Below are positions 1 through 6,280 of a stretch of 13,648 nucleotides of DNA, one piece after another. This DNA is from an uncultured Clostridium sp. (GTDB lineage Bacteria; Bacillota; Clostridia; Lachnospirales; Lachnospiraceae). How positions within the stretch are numbered: position 1 is the first letter of the stretch; every line of letters begins with the position of its first letter. Made by a program: the position numbers and the translations under genes. The notes under the pieces were generated by a model, which was not told where the DNA came from, searched no databases, and saw only the letters and a list, made by a program, of their open reading frames with translations. Location of the stretch: positions 1 to 13,648 of the forward strand of contig USFH01000045.1 in the NCBI GenBank assembly GCA_900553925.1. The letters are read 5' to 3'.

Positions 1-701
1 CCTGCTACACCTGCCGCTGTACCCGCAAGTCCCGCTGCCCCGGCAAATATATTGGCAAGCACGTTCGGAATCACAAGTGACTGTGATTCTGCAACAAAAA
101 TTGCAGTAAGCAATGCCACACTTCCAGATGAGTACAGCTTGATGCCGCTCGTATTCTCATAATCCTGCACGCCCTGCTTGATCTTGCCTCGCGCTGCGGA
201 CAGACGATATTTTACCGTGCCTTCCGGGCACTCCATACATGCCGCGATCTCCGGCACACTCATTCCATCAAAATAATATAAGAGAATCGTCTGATACTGA
301 ATCGCCGTTAATTCTTCCTGCATGATTGTCAAGATGATCTTCCGTTTCTCTGCATTTAACACATAGCTTTCCGGCAGGAAATTGTCATTCTCCTCCAGCA
401 ATTCTGTATCGATGCTGTTTTCTTCTACCGGCTCCGGAATCTTCTTCATCAGAAAATCCTTACATTTGTTCACGGCAATCCGGTTTAACCATGCCACAAT
501 CCGCTCCGGGTTTTCAAGCTGTTGCAGATGCGTGAGTGCCGTGATGTATGTATCCTGCATCACATCCAGCGTATTTTGTTCGTTCTTCAAAAAGCTGAAC
601 GCCGTATAATACACCTGCCGGTATGTTGCCTGATAAATCTCCTCAAATGCCTGCGTGTCTCCGTTTATAACACGGGTTATCAATTCCTGAATTTGTTCCA
701 T
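1..701 (-). CDS. ECF-type RNA polymerase sigma factor with hydrophobic C-terminal extension (partial)
   Basis: Partial gene: it starts at ATG 701 and is still open at the left edge, giving 233 visible codons. Residues about 21-88 resemble sigma region 2, with the conserved stretch WLNRIAVNKCKDFL, and residues about 125-178 resemble sigma region 4, with a helix-turn-helix around YFDGMSVPEIAACM and GTVKYRLSAARGKI. Such proteins direct RNA polymerase to a small set of promoters, often for envelope stress. An ordinary ECF factor would end near residue 180. Here the frame continues with hydrophobic and Ala/Gly-rich stretches (about 192-205 and 211-233), suggesting a membrane-associated tail or fused domain cut off by the window. 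A ribosome binding site (AAGGA) lies just upstream of the ATG. No anti-sigma gene is visible; one could lie beyond the left edge. Family assignment is confident; regulon and tail function are unknown. Confidence 0.88.
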   Translation of the reverse strand, partial: MEQIQELITRVINGDTQAFEEIYQATYRQVYYTAFSFLKNEQNTLDVMQDTYITALTHLQQLENPERIVAWLNRIAVNKCKDFLMKKIPEPVEENSIDTELLEENDNFLPESYVLNAEKRKIILTIMQEELTAIQYQTILLYYFDGMSVPEIAACMECPEGTVKYRLSAARGKIKQGVQDYENTSGIKLYSSGSVALLTAIFVAESQSLVIPNVLANIFAGAAGLAGTAAGVA

Positions 702-727
702 ATGTTTATTCCTTTCTTCCTTATTAC

Positions 728-733
728 ATTATA
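728..733 (-). promoter_or_regulatory. TATAAT -10 element near the ECF gene
   Basis: A perfect TATAAT is present on the minus strand 26 nt before the ECF start codon. No good TTGACA-like element lies 16-18 nt upstream (the bases there are CGAAGG), so as a sigma-A promoter it is incomplete. It sits just downstream of the ECF-like CGTC. Confidence 0.3.
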
Positions 734-735
734 TA

Positions 736-762
736 GACGATATATGCGCACCTTCGGTTGGG
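736..762 (-). promoter_or_regulatory. Candidate ECF-type promoter upstream of the sigma factor gene
   Basis: Read on the minus strand, the hexamer CCCAAC (757-762), a 17 nt spacer and CGTC (736-739) resemble the ECF promoter pattern of an AAC core at -35 and CGTC at -10 known from Bacillus extracytoplasmic sigma factors. It lies directly upstream of the ECF sigma gene, as expected for autoregulation. Only the core bases match, so this is a candidate. Confidence 0.4.
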
Positions 763-806
763 TTTTTTCAAAATTTCTTGAAATCCATCGTTTTACGGGT
801 CTTTCG

Positions 807-835
807 TTGACTTCTACATTTTTCTTTGCTAAACT
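807..835 (+). promoter_or_regulatory. Sigma-A type promoter for the LytTR-PAS gene
   Basis: TTGACT (807-812), a 17 nt spacer and TAAACT (830-835) match the vegetative consensus at 5 of 6 and 4 of 6 bases with ideal spacing. Transcription would begin near 842, about 30 nt before the start codon at 874. Confidence 0.6.
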
Positions 836-860
836 CACATCATAGATATTAAAGTAATTT

Positions 861-866
861 GAGGAG
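861..866 (+). promoter_or_regulatory. Ribosome binding site that fixes the LytTR-PAS start
   Basis: GAGGAG lies 7 nt before ATG 874. A possible TTG start at 859 would overlap this site, so the ATG is preferred. Confidence 0.7.
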
Positions 867-873
867 TTTTGCA

Positions 874-1611
874 ATGGACAGCAAAATACTAAAATATTTC
901 AAGAAAAACCATATTCAGATTGAAGATATCAAATATCTGACACGTGTTGATGGTAAAACGTGTATTCACACGTTGGATAATCAGACATTCCTTACTTATA
1001 TAACAATCAAAGACTTTTTTGAATCATTGGAGCTGCATGATTTTATCTGTGTAAACAAAGGAATCGTCGTAGCCAAAAATCAGATTAATTATATTGAAGA
1101 TGGCATCTATCATATGCTCGATGGTACCGAATTCCAGGGAAGGAAACGCACGGCCGCTACACACAAAAAGCTGAATGCAACCTTACACCAAAGCATTGCA
1201 GACAGCATCGAGACAGTGGTCGATATCCGTAACCGGTTTTCGATTCTGGACAATATGCCAATTGCCTTCTGTGTGATTGAACTTATATTTAACAATGACG
1301 GGCATGGGATTGATTTTGTATTCCGTTATTGCAACAATGAGATGGCAGTTATCGAAGGAAAAACGATCGAAGAAATGATGAATCATTCTTTCTTCTCAGT
1401 ATTTCCGAATGCTGACAAAAAATGGCTGGTTGCATATACAGATGTTGCAGTCAATGGCAATAGTCGTTACATCCGTGATTATAGCCCGGAAATTAACAAA
1501 GAGATTTTTGTGCGCTGCTTTCAGCCACTCGAAGGTTTTTGTGCCTGTCTTCTGACGCCGGTGGATGACCTGAACAAGGCGCTTCCTGCCATGCATCTCC
1601 CCATCTGCTAA
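874..1611 (+). CDS. LytTR-like DNA-binding protein with C-terminal PAS-like domain
   Basis: A 245-residue protein. Residues about 15-98 have the LytTR pattern: IKYLTRVDGKTCIHTLD, then an FICVNKGIVV segment and an INYIEDGIYHMLDGTEFQGR segment, ending in basic residues. LytTR domains bind paired direct repeats in promoters. Residues about 122-230 look like a PAS sensory domain of the kind seen in Lachnospiraceae signalling proteins: NMPIAFCVIEL, FRYCNNEMAVIEGKTIEEM and a C-terminal strand GFCACLLTPVDDL. There is no receiver domain, so it would be a one-component regulator sensing a small molecule or redox state directly. LytTR domains are usually C-terminal; here the order is reversed. It is divergent from the ECF sigma gene and 56 nt upstream of the membrane protein, with no terminator seen between them. 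LytTR is fairly sure; PAS is likely; the ligand is unknown. Confidence 0.8.
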   Translation: MDSKILKYFKKNHIQIEDIKYLTRVDGKTCIHTLDNQTFLTYITIKDFFESLELHDFICVNKGIVVAKNQINYIEDGIYHMLDGTEFQGRKRTAATHKKLNATLHQSIADSIETVVDIRNRFSILDNMPIAFCVIELIFNNDGHGIDFVFRYCNNEMAVIEGKTIEEMMNHSFFSVFPNADKKWLVAYTDVAVNGNSRYIRDYSPEINKEIFVRCFQPLEGFCACLLTPVDDLNKALPAMHLPIC

Positions 1612-1667
1612 CAGGCACCAATCACAACCATTTGACACATACCGATCAAAGTTTACGGAGAGGCGAT

Positions 1668-3038
1668 ATGAAACATTCTTTCAAGCAAAACAGCAGTTTG
1701 AAATCAAACAGGAAACGAAGCCAAACGATTCTCATCGGAATCGTTTCTTTTCTTGTTCTCACGTTTCTGGAAGTTTTTTTACTATCCGCCGTTTCCCTGA
1801 TTCCGCGTTCTGCCATCCGGAAGCACACGCAGGAGTCAGCGGAATATCTGCTGGAAAAGCCGGTCTTTTATCGTGTGGTAAAACAAGATCCTGCCTCTAA
1901 CATCGACCACTATGCGGATGCAATCCTCCTGAATATCCTATATCACTTTGATTCGGCTCATCCGGTTACCTCGCCGCTTAGCGCTTCTTATTATTATACA
2001 GACACACACAATGAAAATGAGAATCTCTATGCAGCAGTAACCTCTGACGTAACACCAACCTACGATTATTTCCGGTATTGGCATGGTTCAACTATTTTCA
2101 TACGTCCATTGCTAACGATATTAAACATCCGGCAGATCTATATCTTTTTTGCCATTATACTGGCATTACTATTTATTGTTTTATTTACGCAACTGACGAA
2201 ATCCGGACACACAATCTGTGCCCTGGCTATGTCTGTTGCGCTTTTGTCGGTATCGTTCTGGTTTATACCTATGAGTCTCGAATACATCTGGTGCTTTCTA
2301 ATCATGTTTATAGCAGGCATCCTTACAATATTGTTCTATCAGAAGAAACAGGAGGTATCCGGACTATTCTTCCTGCTTGTCGGAAATATCACCGCATATT
2401 TTGATTTCTTGTCCACGGAGACAATTACTCTCCTTTTTCCGCTTGCGTTGTTACTTATCCTGATGCAGGAAAATAACCGGTTGTCCGATGCAAAAGCCGG
2501 TTTTAAAATCATTCTATCGCGTTCTGTCTGCTGGGGCTTCGGATATCTGGCTTCCTGGATCGCCAAATGGAGTATTACATCGATTGCACTGAAAAGAAAT
2601 ATCTTTGCACAGGCTTTATCATCCGCCTCCACACGGGTAAACGGAGATGCCGGAAGCCTGCATGGACCGGCGCTTTCTATAAATGCATTTCTACGGAATA
2701 TCGCATGTATATTCCCGTTTAATTTCATGAAAGGATACGGATATATCGCCGCAATCGGTGTTTTTGTATTATTGTTAATGGTGTATTATTTGTTCCGAAA
2801 GAACGAAAAAAAGAATTATATGCCATGGTTATTCACCGTTTTATACTGTATTCCGTATATCCGGTTTCTGACACTTGCAAACCACGCCTTTTTGCATTAT
2901 TTCTTCACTTACCGGGCGCAATTTGCAAGTATCTTCTGTCTCTTCATGATCTTCTATTACGGAGTGGACTGGAAGCTTGTGTCTAAGAAATTCTTAAAGC
3001 CCCGCAAACGCCATCGTACTAACACAGGAAAATCATAA
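1668..3038 (+). CDS. Polytopic membrane protein of unknown function, possibly GT-C-like
   Basis: A 456-residue protein whose function I do not recognise. The start ATG 1668 follows GGAGAGG at 1657-1663. A basic N-terminus (to residue 18) leads into a membrane helix (21-45), then a long, probably external loop (about 50-150) with acidic and aromatic residues, including NIDHYADA and YDYFRYWHG. About eight or nine further hydrophobic segments follow, around 156-175, 182-200, 203-224, 230-267, 285-305, 357-376, 385-403 and 411-432. The tail is strongly basic (KPRKRHR), fitting a cytoplasmic end. One N-terminal helix, a large first external loop with Asp/Glu and many later helices is the layout of GT-C glycosyltransferases that use polyprenyl-phosphate sugars, but no diagnostic motif proves it. 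It is probably co-transcribed with the upstream LytTR-PAS gene and converges on pilT. Confidence 0.75.
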   Translation: MKHSFKQNSSLKSNRKRSQTILIGIVSFLVLTFLEVFLLSAVSLIPRSAIRKHTQESAEYLLEKPVFYRVVKQDPASNIDHYADAILLNILYHFDSAHPVTSPLSASYYYTDTHNENENLYAAVTSDVTPTYDYFRYWHGSTIFIRPLLTILNIRQIYIFFAIILALLFIVLFTQLTKSGHTICALAMSVALLSVSFWFIPMSLEYIWCFLIMFIAGILTILFYQKKQEVSGLFFLLVGNITAYFDFLSTETITLLFPLALLLILMQENNRLSDAKAGFKIILSRSVCWGFGYLASWIAKWSITSIALKRNIFAQALSSASTRVNGDAGSLHGPALSINAFLRNIACIFPFNFMKGYGYIAAIGVFVLLLMVYYLFRKNEKKNYMPWLFTVLYCIPYIRFLTLANHAFLHYFFTYRAQFASIFCLFMIFYYGVDWKLVSKKFLKPRKRHRTNTGKS

Positions 3039-3079
3039 CAAAACCGAATATTCATATAGCTTCATGTCTGAATCCGCAT

Positions 3080-4132
3080 CTATCGCTGCGTCTCAAAGTC
3101 CTTCACGTTCGTGCTATATTTTCTTGCCATTTCTTCTGTAATCTTCTGTTCACGAACCAGACGCTTCAGGTCTGCATTCAGTGTATGCATGCCAAGAGCC
3201 GCACCACCCTGCATCGAAGATATGATCTGATGTGTCTTATTCTCTCGAATCTGGTTTGCAATCGCATCGGTATTGATCAGAATCTCCGTTGCCATTGCCA
3301 TTCCGGTCCCATCCTCCATCGGGATCAGCTGCTGTGTTACGATACCCCGGAGAACATTCGCAAGCTGGGTACGTGCCTGTGACTGTCCATGTGCCGGATA
3401 TGCATCAATAATACGCTCGATCGTCTGTGCCGCACTCGTTGTATGTAATGTGGAAAGCACAAGATGTCCGGTCTCCGCAGCCGTAATTGCCGCACTGATT
3501 GTCTCATAATCACGCATCTCGCCTACCAGGATAATATCCGGATCCTCACGCAGAGATGAACGGAGTGCCTTTGCGAACGAATCGACATCTCTTCCGACTT
3601 CTCTTTGATGTATCATGGATTTTGCATGATAATACACATACTCGATCGGATCTTCAATCGTCATAACATGTTTTGCCTGTTTCTGATTTACATAGTCAAT
3701 CATAGATGCAAGCGTGGTTGTCTTACCGCTGCCGGTCGGTCCTGTGATAAGTACCAGTCCGCGCGGTTCCAAAATCAGTTTCCGGATTGCATCCGGAACA
3801 TGTAATTCCTGAAATGTCGGAATCTTCGAACGCAGGATACGATATGTCGCTGCGATATTATTTCTCTGATGATAGATATTGGCACGCAGTCTTGTACCAT
3901 CTTTTGTCATCAGGGCAAAATCCAGATCCTCGCCCGCCTTTACCTGTGCAATCTGTTCCTCGCTAAGTTCGCTGAAGATAAGTTCCGTCGCTTCCTCCGC
4001 CGATGGTGCCGGCTCCATGATCTCCAGGTTTCCAAACCGTCGAAGCGCAATATTCGTACCAACTGTCACATGTACGTCCGATGCCTCTTCTTTTTTTGCA
4101 TAATCAATCAGTTCACGAAATGTCATTCCCAT
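3080..4132 (-). CDS. pilT: Type IV pilus retraction ATPase PilT
   Basis: A 350-residue hexameric secretion-superfamily ATPase that powers pilus retraction (twitching motility) from the cytoplasmic side of the inner machinery. Visible motifs in order: an N-terminal domain with SDVHVTVG (18-25); Walker A GPTGSGKT (131-138); an Asp box TIEDPIEY (158-165); Walker B ILVGEMRD (201-208); a His box TGHLVLSTLHT (221-231); and the C-terminal KTHQI segment. Length and motif order are typical of PilT; the long N-terminal domain of PilB is absent. The AIRNLIRE motif of well-studied PilTs appears as AIANQIRE. The start is supported by GGAGG 7 nt upstream. It is the last gene of the eight-gene run, 37 nt after the GGDEF gene. 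No pilin, pilB, pilC or prepilin peptidase gene is in the window, so the pilus itself must be encoded elsewhere. Confidence 0.95.
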   Translation of the reverse strand: MGMTFRELIDYAKKEEASDVHVTVGTNIALRRFGNLEIMEPAPSAEEATELIFSELSEEQIAQVKAGEDLDFALMTKDGTRLRANIYHQRNNIAATYRILRSKIPTFQELHVPDAIRKLILEPRGLVLITGPTGSGKTTTLASMIDYVNQKQAKHVMTIEDPIEYVYYHAKSMIHQREVGRDVDSFAKALRSSLREDPDIILVGEMRDYETISAAITAAETGHLVLSTLHTTSAAQTIERIIDAYPAHGQSQARTQLANVLRGIVTQQLIPMEDGTGMAMATEILINTDAIANQIRENKTHQIISSMQGGAALGMHTLNADLKRLVREQKITEEMARKYSTNVKDFETQR

Positions 4133-4169
4133 TTTTCACCCTCCATTTTTTAGTGCTTTTCAAATGCGT

Positions 4170-5468
4170 TTACCGGATTTCTTCTCCCGGTTTTTTCTTT
4201 GCCTTCTTGTCCTCATACATTCTCTCATCTGCAAGCTTCAACAGTGCTGCATAATCATACTCTTTTTCACCATATGCAACCCCCACTGCAACAACACAGT
4301 CAATACCGTCTTCTGCCGTATTCAGTCTTGCGAGTTCATCTTCCCAGCGTTGCCGGATTGTATCCACCTCAGTTTCAGATACATTCTCCGCAACAAGCAG
4401 GAACTCATCGCCTCCCATACGGAATGCATGCACACGGTTGCTTGTCACCTTGCGGAAACTGTTTGCAGCCTTGATAATCAGCTTATCTCCTGCCTCATGG
4501 CCGAACTGGTCATTCATCTTCTTTAAATTGTTTACATCAAAGTTAAAGATTGCAATAGAATTCAGGGATTGGAACTCTTTTTCAGCCATCTCCAGATATT
4601 TTGCCTTGTTATAAAGTCCGGTCAAACCATCATGTTCACTAGCGTATACCAGTTTCTCACGCATAACTCCGTTTTCAATATACAGACTGATTACGCTTTT
4701 TAATGTTGATTCATTCATGGACTCCCAATCCATATTCGGCCATACGCCTAGATAAAGCGCATATCGCTGTCCGGAAACCTCACCACTTACGAGCATCCGG
4801 TATGTACTGTCATCCTTCGCCCCGTTTAACCGGAGAACCTCCTGCACTTTCTCATCGAAGCTTCCAAACAGCACATCATCCTCGCAGCCATTCTCAAACA
4901 ATTCTGCCACGCCCGCATCATAGCCGATCCGGTCATTACTGTACACATTTCCCATCTTATTGTAAGTGATGATATCCATGACCGCATCTCTTTGTATCAT
5001 AAAATAGGCTTTGCTTGTATTAAAGTAATCCGCAAGCATCGGAAGCAGTTCATAATATGTCTCTGACAGCTTCTCCAAAACCGCAGTCTGGAACTTAGAG
5101 AGCTTCCGGAAAAATCCCATGTATTTCGTGATATCACGGTTCAGTCCCATATATTCCGTGATGTCGGTAATCTGGTGAATCTTATAGTTTTTTCCTTCTT
5201 TTTCAAAAAGTCCGGAATTGAATTTGAAATATTTTTTCGTGTTTGTATCAATATATTCCCATTCAATAGCATCCCCGCCGATTTCCAATGCCGGGCACTC
5301 GTCATTCCATACAAAAATCTCTTCCGCATCCATGCCGACAACAGCATCCCCGTATTTCTTCCGGAAGTAAGAATCCGCATAGACAATCTCCGCAGACCCC
5401 TCTGCAACAATTGTGATTCCGCCTACCTTGTCTGCCATAAACTGTACAATTTCTTCTTTGAAATCCAT
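4170..5468 (-). CDS. PAS-GGDEF diguanylate cyclase
   Basis: A 432-residue predicted cytoplasmic diguanylate cyclase making cyclic di-GMP from two GTP. Residues about 10-105 form a PAS-like domain ending in the typical DIT motif; about 125-265 form a middle region that may be GAF-like; about 275-425 form the GGDEF domain. That domain has HDGLTGLYNK, the metal Asp in FNFDVNNLK (D311), FGHEAGD and an intact GGDEF (352-356), so it should be active. The RxxD inhibitory site expected just before GGDEF is missing (TSNRVHAFRM). The DIT linker is duplicated: DITEYMGLNR then DITKYMGFFR. No membrane helix is seen. The start is set by AGGGAGG 5 nt before ATG 5468; an ATG seven codons upstream would put that site inside the gene. 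It lies between the STAS gene and pilT, so its product may control pilus behaviour. Confidence 0.92.
   Translation of the reverse strand: MDFKEEIVQFMADKVGGITIVAEGSAEIVYADSYFRKKYGDAVVGMDAEEIFVWNDECPALEIGGDAIEWEYIDTNTKKYFKFNSGLFEKEGKNYKIHQITDITEYMGLNRDITKYMGFFRKLSKFQTAVLEKLSETYYELLPMLADYFNTSKAYFMIQRDAVMDIITYNKMGNVYSNDRIGYDAGVAELFENGCEDDVLFGSFDEKVQEVLRLNGAKDDSTYRMLVSGEVSGQRYALYLGVWPNMDWESMNESTLKSVISLYIENGVMREKLVYASEHDGLTGLYNKAKYLEMAEKEFQSLNSIAIFNFDVNNLKKMNDQFGHEAGDKLIIKAANSFRKVTSNRVHAFRMGGDEFLLVAENVSETEVDTIRQRWEDELARLNTAEDGIDCVVAVGVAYGEKEYDYAALLKLADERMYEDKKAKKKPGEEIR
5106..5165 (-). repeat. 30-nt tandem duplication in the PAS-GGDEF linker
   Basis: Two adjacent 30-nt units encode DITEYMGLNR and DITKYMGFFR. 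Over the first 20 nt of each unit (minus-strand sense) 17 positions agree. The unit is exactly ten codons, so the frame is kept. It duplicates the DIT motif that normally ends a PAS domain and passes its signal to the next domain. Confidence 0.7.
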
Positions 5469-5473
5469 AGTAA

Positions 5474-5480
5474 CCTCCCT
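5474..5480 (-). promoter_or_regulatory. Ribosome binding site that fixes the GGDEF start
   Basis: AGGGAGG on the minus strand ends 5 nt before ATG 5468. It argues against the in-frame ATG at 5489. Confidence 0.75.
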
Positions 5481-5510
5481 TTTTGCCATACATATATGTT
5501 GCAGATTCTG

Positions 5511-5813
5511 CTATGCAAATGTCAGAATATCCGCAAATCCTGTCATCTCAAATACTTCCATCACATCGCCAATCACATTCTTTACGACCATGGATCCACC
5601 TAATCCATTCATCTTCTTCTGTGCCCATAGAATCGCACGAAGTCCGGAACTTGCCACATAATCGCAGGCATCCATATCAAGTTCAAATTCCTTCACCGGA
5701 TCTACGAGCAGCTCCTCAAGCTCCTTCATCATGATTGGTGCAGCATTCGTATCCAGACGTCCGGACACACTGACAATAAGCTTATTTCCTTCTTGTTCCT
5801 TTTTCAGTTCCAT
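5511..5813 (-). CDS. STAS-domain anti-sigma factor antagonist (SpoIIAA/RsbV type)
   Basis: A 100-residue single STAS domain, the usual length of anti-anti-sigma proteins. In partner switching such proteins bind and neutralise an RsbW/SpoIIAB kinase when unphosphorylated and are released when the kinase phosphorylates a conserved serine; a PP2C phosphatase resets them. Seen here: VSVSGRLDTNAAP near the N-terminus and the phospho-loop CDYVASSGLR, with S56 aligning to the serine phosphorylated in SpoIIAA. The Asp often preceding the two serines is Ala. AGGAGG 6 nt before ATG 5813 sets the start; a longer in-frame reading from 5849 would begin inside the upstream gene without such a site. It follows its likely kinase by 23 nt, and the likely phosphatase is in the same operon. 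Confidence 0.93.
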   Translation of the reverse strand: MELKKEQEGNKLIVSVSGRLDTNAAPIMMKELEELLVDPVKEFELDMDACDYVASSGLRAILWAQKKMNGLGGSMVVKNVIGDVMEVFEMTGFADILTFA

Positions 5814-5819
5814 AAATAT

Positions 5820-5825
5820 CCTCCT
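5820..5825 (-). promoter_or_regulatory. Ribosome binding site of the STAS gene
   Basis: A full AGGAGG 6 nt before ATG 5813, the strongest site in the operon by eye, predicting good translation of the STAS protein. Confidence 0.75.
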
Positions 5826-5836
5826 ACTCCGACAGC

Positions 5837-6265
5837 TTATATCTGCCATTTTTTAATCATTGTAACTATATTTTCTTGTTGCTTATATTCATAGGACACG
5901 GTATCCATGATGTTTTTCACCATGTAAATACCCAGTCCGCCGATTTCTCTTTCATCCGCAGATAGCGTGATATCCGGGTCTTCCTTCGCAAAAGGATCAA
6001 ACGGCACGCCTTGATCCCGCATGCAGATACAGACTTCATTTTCTGTTTCATATGCGTTTCCTTCCAGTTCAATCGTGCAGTTTCCACCCCGTGAACCATA
6101 TGCGTAATTTACAACATTGGCATACAACTCTTCCACGCAGAGCAAAATCTTCATTGCAATCTTCATCGGACACGCATAATCATCCAGGAACGCTTCGACA
6201 AACGAAGTGACCTTATCCAGATTTTCCATTGACGCTTCTACTGTAATTGCTTTTTTATTTTCCAA
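5837..6265 (-). CDS. RsbW/SpoIIAB-type ATP-binding anti-sigma/switch kinase
   Basis: A 142-residue GHKL ATPase of the anti-sigma serine kinase class. Visible boxes: N box EELYANVVNYAY (45-56), with E46 and N50 in the places of the SpoIIAB catalytic Glu and magnesium Asn; G1 box DQGVPFDP (84-91); G2 box GGLGIYMVKN (109-118). The key residues are intact, so it could phosphorylate the STAS protein encoded next to it. Family members sequester a sigma factor, a response protein or an enzyme when not bound to the STAS partner. The start is TTG 6265, with GGAGGG 8 nt upstream; the next in-frame ATG (codon 13) has no site. It lies 15 nt after the isomerase-like gene. No sigma factor gene of the sigma-B/F type is in the operon, so its target is unknown. 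Confidence 0.9.
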   Translation of the reverse strand: MENKKAITVEASMENLDKVTSFVEAFLDDYACPMKIAMKILLCVEELYANVVNYAYGSRGGNCTIELEGNAYETENEVCICMRDQGVPFDPFAKEDPDITLSADEREIGGLGIYMVKNIMDTVSYEYKQQENIVTMIKKWQI

Positions 6266-6273
6266 TCGTCACG

Positions 6274-6279
6274 CCCTCC
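6274..6279 (-). promoter_or_regulatory. Ribosome binding site that decides a TTG start
   Basis: GGAGGG on the minus strand lies 8 nt before TTG 6265, supporting this rare start codon for the kinase-like gene. Confidence 0.65.
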
Positions 6280-6280
6280 A

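Noticed and set aside
741..767. Short inverted bases followed by a run of T, resembling a terminator
   Set aside because: The best stem is only three base pairs, too weak for an intrinsic terminator.
788..808. Two TCGTT direct repeats upstream of the LytTR-PAS gene as LytTR binding sites
   Set aside because: They are 16 nt apart rather than the usual 21-22 and match the nine-base LytTR pattern poorly outside the GTT core.
1632..1660. TTGACA at 1632-1637 as a promoter for the membrane protein gene
   Set aside because: No acceptable -10 element lies 16-18 nt downstream; the bases there are ACGGAG and form part of the ribosome binding site region.
3039..3079. A shared terminator between the convergent membrane protein gene and pilT
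   Set aside because: No stable stem with a T run could be found by eye on either strand. The same holds for the 17 nt gap at 11926-11942.
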